A stretch of 64,000 bases of DNA, taken from a virus. Shown here piece after piece: positions 25,197-33,526 of this stretch. The DNA is taken from positions 1-64,000 of IMG/VR virus record IMGVR_UViG_3300042888_001330; one strand, given 5' to 3'. A model generated the notes under the pieces. The model was given only the letters and a program-made list of their open reading frames with translations, did no database searches and was not told the origin of the DNA. The position numbers and the translations under genes are program-made. Positions within the stretch are counted from its first letter, which is position 1. Each line of letters begins with the position of its first letter.

Positions 25197-27109
25197 TGTC
25201 CAACAAAATAAAAGAAACAAGAAAAAAGATTAGGCAAAAAATTGATGCCATTAAAAGGGCAAAAGATAATGCTAAGGATAAGGCTAACAAATTTGTTGAT
25301 GGTTATGAAAACAAAGCATTAAAAGGTGCCGATGACCTATCAAAAACTCTATCAGATTTTTCCGCAAAAAAACTAAAAAAGTTAGAGGGTGGGATAAATC
25401 GAGCTAGTGACGTATTCTCTGATTTATTAGAAACGGTAGAAAAATTTGTAAGTGCGAAAAATATAAAAGTTGAATCTTCGGATAAGTTATTCTCAAAACA
25501 AAGGTTAAGACAACTTACAAACGAATCGGCTATCGAAACTTTAAAATCGTCACAACAAATTATTTTAGAAGCGGTACAAAAAATATTATTTGCAGGAGAC
25601 GGTATATGTGGTTCCAACAAAACATTTGGTTCAACTGACACTGTAACATTAAAACCACAAGAATTTGATTTTATGAACGTATTAACCGTTGACCCAACAT
25701 CAAACGTTGGTCAAATTGTTTATGAAAAAGAATCTCCAGATTTAGGTAAACGTAAAATGAATAGAAATTTATATAATGCTTTTAATAGTCCATATACTTT
25801 TACATCTCTAAATGGTAATAATTTATTTTCATTATCGTGGGACACATCGAACCAAAGATATGATGTTGCAGGTTTACAAGGTAAAAATATAAAAACATTT
25901 TTTACTGATTATTATTCAAGTATTGAACCCGTAGATTTTAGTGGAGTTACTAAAACCGCAATATACATGACATTACATGGTGATGGTAGTGAACCTCCTT
26001 TATTTGATAAGGGGTTTAATGATTTAAATAGATTATTGGCGAAACTATGTGCAATGTGTGGAAACCCCAAAAATGGTAAAATTCCTAACGCAACCACAGA
26101 ATTTAACGAAAATGACGAAGACATCCAATCTTATTTTGACTTTGATGATGTAGAGGGAGTTGACTTAGATGATGAAAAAGATAGGTTAGATAAAGTACTA
26201 AAGTTTAGAGATTGTAATAATTTTAAAATACCCATAAACCCAACACATTTCGAAGATTTTGTTTATGATGACGGTAATTTAAATGATTCAGTAAATGATG
26301 CTTTATTTAATGCTGCGTCCGATGCTCATAATCAGTCTGAAGGTTCAATACCTCCAGATAATTTTCATTTGTCAATTTTAAATACTTTCATACTTAGTTT
26401 ACCCAAGGCACTTATCGGTTCTTTATTAACCCCAAAATATTTTTTACCATTCATAATAGTTTATAAAGTTTTAGTTACAGGTGTTGGTGGGGTAATAAAA
26501 ACCGCTAAACAAATGATGAAAATTTTATATAAATTATTTAATGAAATTATTACAAAATTATTATGGAAATTTATTAATGAATTTTGGAGAAGAGTTAAAA
26601 AAGATTTATTGGTATTTTTAGTTGACATTGCTGCAACAATATTAAAAAAGAAAGGTAAAAGATATCGATTAATTTTATTATCATTAATTGCAATTTTAAC
26701 AAAAATACTTGAAAGTGGTTTTGATACTTGTAAAGACTTATATGGTTTAATAAATAAAGCAATTGATTTAGCTTTATCAGGTTTTGGTGGTGGGTTCGCA
26801 ACTGCCGGAATTAGTACCTTTTTATTACCATTTTTCTTACAAAAACCTGGATATAGTGAAGATGGTGCGGTGATTCGTGCAATTGAAAAATTGGAAGAAT
26901 CTGGTGTTTCAACCTCACCCATATTTGGTGAGGATAATAAAATAATTGATTTAGTAAAATCAGTAATAAGTGGTCACGTGGAAGAACAAGATACAAATGG
27001 ATTCATAGCCGCAAGTAATACTTCGGTTATTATACCACACCCAAGTCCATTCGTTGGTGCGGTATTTATTCCACCGGGATTATTAACAGTAGGAGGAGGT
27101 ACATTTTAA
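25196..27109 (+). CDS. Large tail/baseplate structural protein with hydrophobic helices (tape-measure candidate)
   Basis: 637 aa. The N-terminal 110 residues are Lys-rich coiled coil. The middle is beta-rich and acidic (FDFDDVEGVDLDDEKDRLDK). Residues ~400-560 hold several hydrophobic helices (LPKALIGSLLTPKYFLPFIIV, LIALSLI-like and FATAGISTFLLPFFLQ). The end is Gly/Pro-rich (FVGAVFIPPGLLTVGGG). Such hydrophobic stretches are usual in tape-measure proteins, and T4 gp29 (590 aa) is of similar length; a baseplate protein is equally possible. The genes after it encode hub-type proteins. Confidence 0.5.
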   Translation: MSNKIKETRKKIRQKIDAIKRAKDNAKDKANKFVDGYENKALKGADDLSKTLSDFSAKKLKKLEGGINRASDVFSDLLETVEKFVSAKNIKVESSDKLFSKQRLRQLTNESAIETLKSSQQIILEAVQKILFAGDGICGSNKTFGSTDTVTLKPQEFDFMNVLTVDPTSNVGQIVYEKESPDLGKRKMNRNLYNAFNSPYTFTSLNGNNLFSLSWDTSNQRYDVAGLQGKNIKTFFTDYYSSIEPVDFSGVTKTAIYMTLHGDGSEPPLFDKGFNDLNRLLAKLCAMCGNPKNGKIPNATTEFNENDEDIQSYFDFDDVEGVDLDDEKDRLDKVLKFRDCNNFKIPINPTHFEDFVYDDGNLNDSVNDALFNAASDAHNQSEGSIPPDNFHLSILNTFILSLPKALIGSLLTPKYFLPFIIVYKVLVTGVGGVIKTAKQMMKILYKLFNEIITKLLWKFINEFWRRVKKDLLVFLVDIAATILKKKGKRYRLILLSLIAILTKILESGFDTCKDLYGLINKAIDLALSGFGGGFATAGISTFLLPFFLQKPGYSEDGAVIRAIEKLEESGVSTSPIFGEDNKIIDLVKSVISGHVEEQDTNGFIAASNTSVIIPHPSPFVGAVFIPPGLLTVGGGTF

Positions 27110-27110
27110 T

Positions 27111-27311
27111 ATGGATAAAGAAAAAATTATTGAAGTTATTAGCGATGTTAAAAATAAATCAAATAAAGATTTATTTCTTGCAATAAATGAATTGAATGAT
27201 GAATTTGAAAAAACAAAAACATTAATCATTGATTTAACAAGACATCTTGATAGTGTTGAAGAATTGTTCAATGAAATAAACGATGAAATAGAAAAAAGAA
27301 TTAAGAAATGA
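27111..27311 (+). CDS. Small coiled-coil protein
   Basis: 66 aa, almost all charged helix (KDLFLAINELNDEFEKTKTL, HLDSVEELFNEINDEIEKR). It lies 1 nt after the structural gene and overlaps the gp5-like gene by ATGA. Likely an assembly partner of one of these. Confidence 0.55.
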   Translation: MDKEKIIEVISDVKNKSNKDLFLAINELNDEFEKTKTLIIDLTRHLDSVEELFNEINDEIEKRIKK

Positions 27312-28867
27312 GTGATGTGAGCACTAGAATTATTGAACTGGGTCTATGTTCAGATAATAGAGACCCGTTGGGGTTAGGTAGAATACGTATCCAAACATTT
27401 GGTAACGGTTCTGGACCTTCTGCTGGTGCTTTAAAATATGAACCATGGGACGACAAAGACCCTTTTATTGCTATTCCATTTTTACCCGCTAATATAAACT
27501 ATGTACCCTTAATCGGACAATCAATTAAAATCATCAATTATGACCCGATTAAAGACACAGTAAATAGAGAATATATTTCTGGACCATTTACCACAACACA
27601 TGATTTTAACACACAAGTATATGCGTCCCAAGTTAAAAACACAACATACGGAGGTGCCGATTCAGAATTACCCAAAATCGTTAATCAAAAAGATGGCCAA
27701 ATTATTGATACCTTTGCAAAATCGTCAATTGCAAAATATGAAGATTATGCCGTATATGGTAAAAATGGTTCAGACGTTTTGTTTACAGAAAACGGACTAT
27801 CTTTAAGAGGAGGTAAGTTTGTACCAAAAACGATGGTTGCTCAAGAACCAAACATGTTTAATAAGCCATACATGTCAAATAAAATGGCAACACTTCACCT
27901 TAAAAAATATACTAATAAATTAGAATATTATGATGAGACCACAACTGAACTTATTACTGAGTCTAAAAATTTAAAATCTATAATAGAATATAGTATTGAT
28001 AAATTTGATGGTAGTAACGCAATTATTAGTTTCTATGTATATCTAATTAAAGATTTTGATAATGCTAAACAGACAGTCTATGGTAACATATATAACACAA
28101 ATAATCCAAAATTAGAAAATTCACCAATTATTACGGGTAGTACTCAATTAATAACAACGGGAACAACAGAACCAACATTTACTGTATTCGTATCGGATAT
28201 TTTGTCTAATGGAGTAAATGGTATCTATAAAAAAATTAGACATACCTTAAAGAAAATACACAATAAAACAAGTCTTTTTCATATAGATCCAACACTACCA
28301 TTTTCAAGTGTTGATTTACATCCATTTTATTTTAGACCAACATTATCTTGTGTAAATTCTATATTGACAACTCAAGATGAAATAAACAACAGGGTAATCA
28401 TATTCAATAATATTATTTTAGCGTCTGGAATTGGTCCTAAAAGTGGGTTAGTTTATGATAAAACAAAAATGTCACCAGCAACCAAACCTATAACTAAAAC
28501 TGTTACAAAATTAAGAGACACACCAAGTTCCGAACAAACTTTCTCATCTTTGAAATCGGATAAAATATTTTTGTTATCTCCAGAGTCTAATCCCCCTGAA
28601 AAACAAATTGCGATAGATTTTTCTAAATTGGAAAAATATGAATTAAGTCAGGAAAATTACATGAATGACATTTTACCTCACACATATTCGTCAGTTAGAG
28701 GTGAAACCCTTATTAGACTTATTGAGTCCATAATTAATTTAATATTCAGTCACCAACACAATTTAGTCGGTCCTCCAGTACCGAGTGACCCAAATTATAT
28801 TAATTTAATGAAGTTAATGGAAACAATGAAACAAGATATTTTAAATAATTCAATTAGAATCAACTAA
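27308..28867 (+). CDS. Baseplate hub OB-fold protein (gp5-like, without lysozyme)
   Basis: 519 aa. Residues 10-95 (LGLCSDNRDPLGLGRIRIQTFG, KDPFIAIPFLPANINYVPLIGQSIKIINYDP) are a gp5-type OB fold: a DPxGLGRIR opening and a final 'P..G..V.i' strand. T4 gp5 continues with lysozyme and a beta-helix; neither is visible. Instead there is a beta-rich region and a C-terminal HSIINLIFSHQHNLVG-like helix. It likely forms the central hub around the tube tip. Peptidoglycan digestion must come from another protein. Confidence 0.65.
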   Translation: MSDVSTRIIELGLCSDNRDPLGLGRIRIQTFGNGSGPSAGALKYEPWDDKDPFIAIPFLPANINYVPLIGQSIKIINYDPIKDTVNREYISGPFTTTHDFNTQVYASQVKNTTYGGADSELPKIVNQKDGQIIDTFAKSSIAKYEDYAVYGKNGSDVLFTENGLSLRGGKFVPKTMVAQEPNMFNKPYMSNKMATLHLKKYTNKLEYYDETTTELITESKNLKSIIEYSIDKFDGSNAIISFYVYLIKDFDNAKQTVYGNIYNTNNPKLENSPIITGSTQLITTGTTEPTFTVFVSDILSNGVNGIYKKIRHTLKKIHNKTSLFHIDPTLPFSSVDLHPFYFRPTLSCVNSILTTQDEINNRVIIFNNIILASGIGPKSGLVYDKTKMSPATKPITKTVTKLRDTPSSEQTFSSLKSDKIFLLSPESNPPEKQIAIDFSKLEKYELSQENYMNDILPHTYSSVRGETLIRLIESIINLIFSHQHNLVGPPVPSDPNYINLMKLMETMKQDILNNSIRIN

Positions 28868-28872
28868 TTTGA

Positions 28873-28880
28873 TATTTATT
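28873..28880 (+). promoter_or_regulatory. Late promoter box
   Basis: TATTTATT, 10 nt before the ATG at 28891. Confidence 0.6.
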
Positions 28881-28890
28881 AATAAAGAAG

Positions 28891-30264
28891 ATGTCATATT
28901 TCCGTTCATATTTTGAAAAAAACAACACGATAATCAAGAATTCTCAGGTAAACACGGCTAAAAACCCAACTACTGAGATTTTCTATGGTTCAGGATTTTC
29001 TAAATTTTTATTTAAAGTTAATCTTACAGATTTACAAGGTAAAATAAATAATGGTGATTTGGTTATTGACCAAAATACTAAACATTATTTAAAAATGACC
29101 AATACCATATTTGGTGACGAGGGATTAAAGGGTCAGAATAGAACCACTGGTAGAAATCGTGCAACTTCATTTAATCTAATAGTTTTTAAAATAAGTGAGT
29201 TTTGGGACGAAGGTTTAGGTTTTGATTACCAAGATAGTGAATATGACTTTACTGCAGGTAATAGTACATTTGATGAGAGACCATCTAACTGGTTTAATAA
29301 AACCACATTGAATCAATGGTCAAGTCAGGGTGTTTATAGTACCGACCCTGTTATTGTTACCACCGCCCATTTTGATAATGGTAATGAAAATTTAGATGTT
29401 GATATTACAAGTTATATAAATGGTATAATTTTATCGGGGAATACAAATCACGGGTTAGGAATTGCTTTTGAAGTAATATATCAAAATATCACACCTGAAA
29501 TTGACCAATCTGTGGCGTTTTTTACAAAATACACACAAACATTCTTTGAACCGTTTGTTGAATCTGTGTTTCAAGATAGAATAGAAGATAATAGACATAA
29601 TTTTATTGAAAAACAAACACAGAATTTATACCTACATGTTACAAAGGGAACTAATTACTATGATTTAGATTCATTACCAACAGTTGACATTACTGATAAT
29701 AGTGGAACACCAATTAGTGGATTAACAGGACTTACAACAAATAAAATACGAAAAGGAATATATAAGGTTACATTTGGTTTACAAGGTGTCTTGTGTGACG
29801 GAAAAAGGTTCTATATTGATAAATGGAAAGGACTACTCCTTAATGGGGTGTCAATAAGTAACGTTAGTCAAAAATTTGTACCAAAACCTTATACTGCCGG
29901 ATTTACAATTGGTGAAAATCAAACAGAATTACAAAGATACGTTATTCAATTTTTCGGATTGAAACAAAATGAAAAAATATTAAGGGGAGAAAAAAGAAAA
30001 GTGGTTGTTACATTTAGGTCAATAAATGAACCAAAATCAGTTTTATTTGATGAAGTATTCTATAGAATTTTCATTAAAGAAGGTAGAACCGATGTTGTTG
30101 TTTACGACTGGACACAACTTGATGTAACAAACGAAAACTCATTTGTGTTTGACACTTCATTTATGATACCGAGAGAATATATGGTCGAAATAAAGGGAAA
30201 AACTCATACAGAGGAGATATTCTATAACGAAACAATAAAATTTGAGATAGTATCTGAAAAATAA
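28891..30264 (+). CDS. Virion structural protein, probably baseplate or fibre
   Basis: 457 aa, beta-rich. Residues 40-210 (FLFKVNLTDLQGKINNG, FNLIVFKISEFWDEGLGFDY, ENLDVDITSYINGIIL) resemble a jelly-roll of the kind used in DNRLRE-type surface proteins. The second half holds three Ig-like strands sets (GIYKVTFGLQGVLCDG; KRKVVVTFRSINEP; PREYMVEIKGKTHTEE). It has its own late box. No named family recognised; context next to the OB-fold hub gene suggests tail periphery. Confidence 0.55.
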   Translation: MSYFRSYFEKNNTIIKNSQVNTAKNPTTEIFYGSGFSKFLFKVNLTDLQGKINNGDLVIDQNTKHYLKMTNTIFGDEGLKGQNRTTGRNRATSFNLIVFKISEFWDEGLGFDYQDSEYDFTAGNSTFDERPSNWFNKTTLNQWSSQGVYSTDPVIVTTAHFDNGNENLDVDITSYINGIILSGNTNHGLGIAFEVIYQNITPEIDQSVAFFTKYTQTFFEPFVESVFQDRIEDNRHNFIEKQTQNLYLHVTKGTNYYDLDSLPTVDITDNSGTPISGLTGLTTNKIRKGIYKVTFGLQGVLCDGKRFYIDKWKGLLLNGVSISNVSQKFVPKPYTAGFTIGENQTELQRYVIQFFGLKQNEKILRGEKRKVVVTFRSINEPKSVLFDEVFYRIFIKEGRTDVVVYDWTQLDVTNENSFVFDTSFMIPREYMVEIKGKTHTEEIFYNETIKFEIVSEK

Positions 30265-30267
30265 AAC

Positions 30268-30275
30268 TATTTATT
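30268..30275 (+). promoter_or_regulatory. Late promoter box
   Basis: TATTTATT, 3 nt before the ATG at 30279. Confidence 0.6.
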
Positions 30276-30278
30276 ATT

Positions 30279-30734
30279 ATGAATATAACTGAATTAATTA
30301 AGAAACATTTAAAAAAAGTGGTAAAGGAACAAGAATCACACATATCTGAAGACGGAACTTACATGGTTTTATCCAACTTAGTTCAAATTAAGAATGATAT
30401 CGAAAAGATATTGTCCTATAAACACCAATCTGATTTTCCAAAATTAGTTACGGGTGAACACGCGTGGGCGGGTGACCATATAACTACATCTAAAGATGAT
30501 ATTGAAGAAGTGGCTAACTTTATTGATGGTTACTTTGAACAAAAGAATTTGTCAGAAGCGGAAAAAAAGAGTAATAAACTTTGTTCAAGAGGTTTATCTG
30601 CTGCAAAATCTAAATTTAAAGTTTATCCATCGGCATATGCGAATGGTTATGCTGTACAAGTTTGTAAAGGTAAAATAAAAGGATTAGATGGTAAAAAAAA
30701 ATGTTCGGGTTCATATTGTAGCGGTAAAAAGTAA
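30279..30734 (+). CDS. Small Lys/Cys-rich phage protein with capsid-targeting-like start
   Basis: 151 aa. The basic helical N-terminus (MNITELIKKHLKKVVKEQ) leads to an ISE site. The C-terminal third (KLCSRGLSAAKSKFKVYPSAYANGYAVQV, then CKGKIKGLDGKKKCSG) is a short basic module seen repeatedly in T4-like phages of aquatic bacteria, function unknown. The paired Cys could bind a metal. First of four genes in a late operon (30.3-32.7 kb). Confidence 0.6.
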   Translation: MNITELIKKHLKKVVKEQESHISEDGTYMVLSNLVQIKNDIEKILSYKHQSDFPKLVTGEHAWAGDHITTSKDDIEEVANFIDGYFEQKNLSEAEKKSNKLCSRGLSAAKSKFKVYPSAYANGYAVQVCKGKIKGLDGKKKCSGSYCSGKK

Positions 30735-30737
30735 ATC

Positions 30738-31619
30738 ATGAAAATACACATAAACGAAGAAGATCTACAATACATTAAATTATCCATCAATAATGGTGAG
30801 GTATTACAAGAAGATTTAGGTAGGTGGTTTAAAGAAAAATGGGTAGATGTAAGTAAAAAAGTTAATGGTAAACATCCACCTTGTGGACGTAGTGATGCTG
30901 ATGGTGAAAAAGGAAGGAAAGGATATCCAAAATGTAGACCATCAAAAAAAGTGTCAAAAGATACTCCTAAAGTTGCCTCTTCATATGATAAAAAGGAAAA
31001 GAAGGCGATGACATCTCAAAAAAGAAGTGCAGAAAGAAAGGACCCTAAAATTGGAAAAGGTAATAAACCAACAATGACAAAATTTGACGAACAACAAAAT
31101 GTTGATGAAAGAAGTAGAAGTTTTGCGTTTACAAGAAAAAAAAGATTGTTTAGTCAACCAGAAAGAATGTCTAATCCTTTTAGATATAAAGAATTTGATA
31201 GATTATCTGAAGGTGTAGAAAAAAGAACAATTATTCAAATATCTGAAGAACAATTTCAAAGACTTTTTGAATATAACGAAGATACGCCAGTTTTAATTTA
31301 TGAAGATGAATCGGGTTCCGTTCAAAACACAAATTTTGAGTCGACCAATATGTTAAATGAGGCTGAATATCAAGGACGTAAAGTTCAACTTGGAAAAATC
31401 ATGCAAGGTGATATTAAAAAGTTTAAAGTGTATGTCAAGAACGACAAGGGTAAGGTTGTTAAGGTAAATTTCGGTTTTGGTGGTAAATCCGCTAAAGGTA
31501 AACGAATGGTTATCAAAAAGAATAACCCCGCAAGACGTAAGTCATTTAGAGCTCGTATGAATTGTGATAATCCAGGTCCTCGTTGGAAACCAAGATATTG
31601 GGCTTGTCGTACTTGGTAA
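30738..31619 (+). CDS. Basic head-associated-type protein (DUF5872/DUF5754-like ends)
   Basis: 293 aa. Residues 28-80 (GRWFKEKWVDVSKKVNGKHPPCGR, RKGYPKCRPSKKVSKDTP) match a small phage module I know as DUF5872. The C-terminus (GDIKKFKVYVKNDKGKVVKVNFGFGG, ARRKSFRARMNCDNPGPRWKPRYWACRTW) matches another ubiquitous phage module (DUF5754-like). Strongly basic, which suits DNA binding in the capsid. The N-terminus ends in an LQE site. Family names are from memory. Confidence 0.6.
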   Translation: MKIHINEEDLQYIKLSINNGEVLQEDLGRWFKEKWVDVSKKVNGKHPPCGRSDADGEKGRKGYPKCRPSKKVSKDTPKVASSYDKKEKKAMTSQKRSAERKDPKIGKGNKPTMTKFDEQQNVDERSRSFAFTRKKRLFSQPERMSNPFRYKEFDRLSEGVEKRTIIQISEEQFQRLFEYNEDTPVLIYEDESGSVQNTNFESTNMLNEAEYQGRKVQLGKIMQGDIKKFKVYVKNDKGKVVKVNFGFGGKSAKGKRMVIKKNNPARRKSFRARMNCDNPGPRWKPRYWACRTW

Positions 31620-31630
31620 AATTTTAACTT

Positions 31631-31906
31631 ATGAAATACATTATAACCGAGGAACAGAAAAGAACGATTATAAATAAAAGTGATTGGAAAGAGGGTAATA
31701 ATAAACTTACCAAAACATATCACTTCAAAAACTACAAAGAAGTTATACCATTTGTTAATTCAGTTATGAAAATCGCAGATAAACAAAATCATCATCCTGA
31801 TATAATCGTTCATTACGATAATGTGAAATTATCTATTACTGACCACGATAAAGGTGGTGTATCTGAAAAATGTCATAAATTCACAGGTGCCGTAGATAAA
31901 ATATAA
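31631..31906 (+). CDS. Pterin-4a-carbinolamine dehydratase-like protein
   Basis: 91 aa, close to the usual ~100. The signature is clear: MKIADKQNHHPDIIVHYDNV, then LSITDHDKGGVSEKCHKF. The two catalytic His (HH) and the later H are present. Bacterial enzymes recycle pterin cofactors of aromatic amino acid hydroxylases, and the family also includes a protein (DCoH) that binds transcription factors. No hydroxylase is seen in the window, so the role in infection is unknown. It is placed between head-type proteins. Confidence 0.8.
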   Translation: MKYIITEEQKRTIINKSDWKEGNNKLTKTYHFKNYKEVIPFVNSVMKIADKQNHHPDIIVHYDNVKLSITDHDKGGVSEKCHKFTGAVDKI

Positions 31907-31913
31907 AATTTTA

Positions 31914-32687
31914 ATGAACTTACAAGAGAACATACAAAGGATTAGAGAAATGATGATTTCGGAAGAGATGGTACAATCTGATGCTTGGAAATCTTTAAAG
32001 AAAACATTGGATGTTCTTAAAAATAAGAAAAAAGTTTTACTATTAAGTTGTTCTAATAGACATAATTGGGACAAAAATAATATTGATATACCAAAATCTA
32101 AAATGATTGCAATGTATCTTAATGATGAATTGGGTGATAAGTCAACATTAATAGACGTACCTGAACTTAAGATATTTCCATGTGAAGGTAACGTATCAAG
32201 AAAAGACGGAGATTCATGTGGAGTATTAAAATCCAAACTTGAAGACAAGGATAAAAATCCTTCAGGTCATCACAGATGTTGGGCGAGTATCAATAACAAA
32301 TCAGATGAACTTTGGAAAATATCCAAAGAACTATTTGAATCAGATTCGGTTATATTTTTTAGTTCAATAAGGTGGGGACAAACAAATATGTATTATCAAA
32401 ATCTAATTGAAAGACTTAATTGGGTTGAAAATAGACATACGGTACATAATGAGTCTAACATAGTAAAAGATATCGAATCTGGATACATTTGTACTGGACA
32501 TAATTGGAATGGAAGTAACGTTGTTGATTTACAAAAACAAGTTCATTCATTTTATGGTTTCAAACCAAACGATGATATATATTGGAACTGGCAGTATACT
32601 AAAGATATTAACGATGAAAGTCAAAAATCATATAAAGATTCTTACAAAAAATTTATAAAGGATACTAAAATACCTGATTCTCAATAA
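31914..32687 (+). CDS. Flavodoxin-like NAD(P)H-dependent FMN reductase
   Basis: 257 aa. After a 17-residue leader ending MMISE, the chain reads KKVLLLSCSNR (first strand and phosphate loop of flavodoxin-like reductases), SKMIAMYLNDELGDKSTLIDVP, SVIFFSSIRWGQTNMYYQNLIERLNW (FMN-binding segment; the usual P-Y-N is changed to S-I-R-W-G). A Cys-containing insertion (FPCEGNVSRKDGDSCGVL) sits where iron-sulfur flavoproteins have extra cysteines. Probable redox enzyme, substrate unknown. Its 3' end overlaps the convergent dCMP deaminase by 7 bp. Confidence 0.65.
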   Translation: MNLQENIQRIREMMISEEMVQSDAWKSLKKTLDVLKNKKKVLLLSCSNRHNWDKNNIDIPKSKMIAMYLNDELGDKSTLIDVPELKIFPCEGNVSRKDGDSCGVLKSKLEDKDKNPSGHHRCWASINNKSDELWKISKELFESDSVIFFSSIRWGQTNMYYQNLIERLNWVENRHTVHNESNIVKDIESGYICTGHNWNGSNVVDLQKQVHSFYGFKPNDDIYWNWQYTKDINDESQKSYKDSYKKFIKDTKIPDSQ

Positions 32688-33121
32688 TAAATAAGATTAA
32701 CCCCACACTCATTTAAAAGTTGTTTAGCCTTACTTTGGGATTCATCCCACTTTTCTTTATTTTTAGTAGTACAGACTTCCTTACAATATACCGTCTTTAT
32801 ACCGGAATTAACAATTCCTCTGGCACAATCCATACAAGGTAATCCCGATGTTAAGTAGATTGTTGAGTTTTTCAACGATACACCTTCTAATGCCGCATTA
32901 TAAATTGCATTACGTTCGGCATGTTCCATCCAGAAGTATTTTTCGGGTCTTTCCTGACGTTCTTGTAATGAATCGTCTAAACCCCTTGGGAATGAATTAT
33001 AACCCGTAGAAAGGACGTTATTACCCTCACCGACTACAACGGCACCTATCTGTGTAGATTGGTCCTTAGATTTGAGTTTTACCACCTCAGCAATCTGTAA
33101 AAAATACTCTATCCAATTCAT
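32681..33121 (-). CDS. Deoxycytidylate (dCMP) deaminase
   Basis: 146 aa. Zinc motif HAERNAIYNAA with catalytic Glu, and PCMDCARGIVNSG with the two Cys ligands. The N-terminus (WIEYFLQIAEVVKLKSKDQSTQIGAVVV) is typical of the ComEB/dCMP deaminase family. It converts dCMP to dUMP, supplying dTMP synthesis together with the dUTPase. It follows the SAP-like gene by 1 nt. Confidence 0.92.
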   Translation of the reverse strand: MNWIEYFLQIAEVVKLKSKDQSTQIGAVVVGEGNNVLSTGYNSFPRGLDDSLQERQERPEKYFWMEHAERNAIYNAALEGVSLKNSTIYLTSGLPCMDCARGIVNSGIKTVYCKEVCTTKNKEKWDESQSKAKQLLNECGVNLIYY

Positions 33122-33122
33122 A

Positions 33123-33437
33123 TTAAATTAATTTTTGTTTCACCCAATAATATAACATACCGGTTGCGTACCTGTGTAAGTTTTTTGCTTCTTTCTTTAA
33201 AATTAAGTTCCCAAGTTGTATTAAATGTGAACGATTATATAAATCTACACTAACAATAAACCCTCCATCGGATTTTTCATACGTTGTCTCTTTCATTGGT
33301 GGAATATACTTTCCCTCATCGTCGAGTTTCAACGTCCTAATCATTTCGGTCTTATTCATCTTACATTCTATACCTCTAGAATGTATCATTTTTTCTAAGA
33401 CATCTAACCTTAATTTAGTGTAGTCCACTTCACTCAT
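33123..33437 (-). CDS. Small protein with SAP-like helix pair
   Basis: 104 aa from the Met at 33437. Residues 5-40 (YTKLRLDVLEKMIHSRGIECKMNKTEMIRTLK) resemble a SAP/HeH DNA-binding motif (L-x-x-L-K-x-x-hinge-G, then K-x-E-L/M-I). The longer ORF from 33515 is rejected because its first codons are the capsid gene terminator (33478-33507). A full host-type TATATTTG box ends 4 nt before the chosen start. Possibly DNA-binding, early. Confidence 0.6.
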   Translation of the reverse strand: MSEVDYTKLRLDVLEKMIHSRGIECKMNKTEMIRTLKLDDEGKYIPPMKETTYEKSDGGFIVSVDLYNRSHLIQLGNLILKKEAKNLHRYATGMLYYWVKQKLI

Positions 33438-33441
33438 AATG

Positions 33442-33449
33442 CAAATATA
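33442..33449 (-). promoter_or_regulatory. Host-type promoter box, SAP-like and dCMP deaminase genes
   Basis: TATATTTG on the minus strand, with TTG 20 nt upstream (33470-33472). Only 4 nt separate it from the ATG. Confidence 0.5.
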
Positions 33450-33477
33450 ACTAATTTTTTGGAATATTCCAATAACA

Positions 33478-33507
33478 AAAAACCCCCGAATTTCTTCGAG
33501 GGTTTTT
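33478..33507 (-). terminator. Rho-independent terminator after major capsid gene
   Basis: AAAAACCCCCGAA (33478-33490) and TTCGAGGGTTTTT (33495-33507) give a 13-bp stem with a single wobble and a tetraloop; T-run on the minus strand. Confidence 0.88.
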
Positions 33508-33526
33508 ATATTCAATCCTATTAAGA

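Noticed and set aside
33438-33515. N-terminal extension of the SAP-like protein
   Set aside because: It would translate the capsid gene terminator; a full promoter box lies after it and before the Met at 33437.
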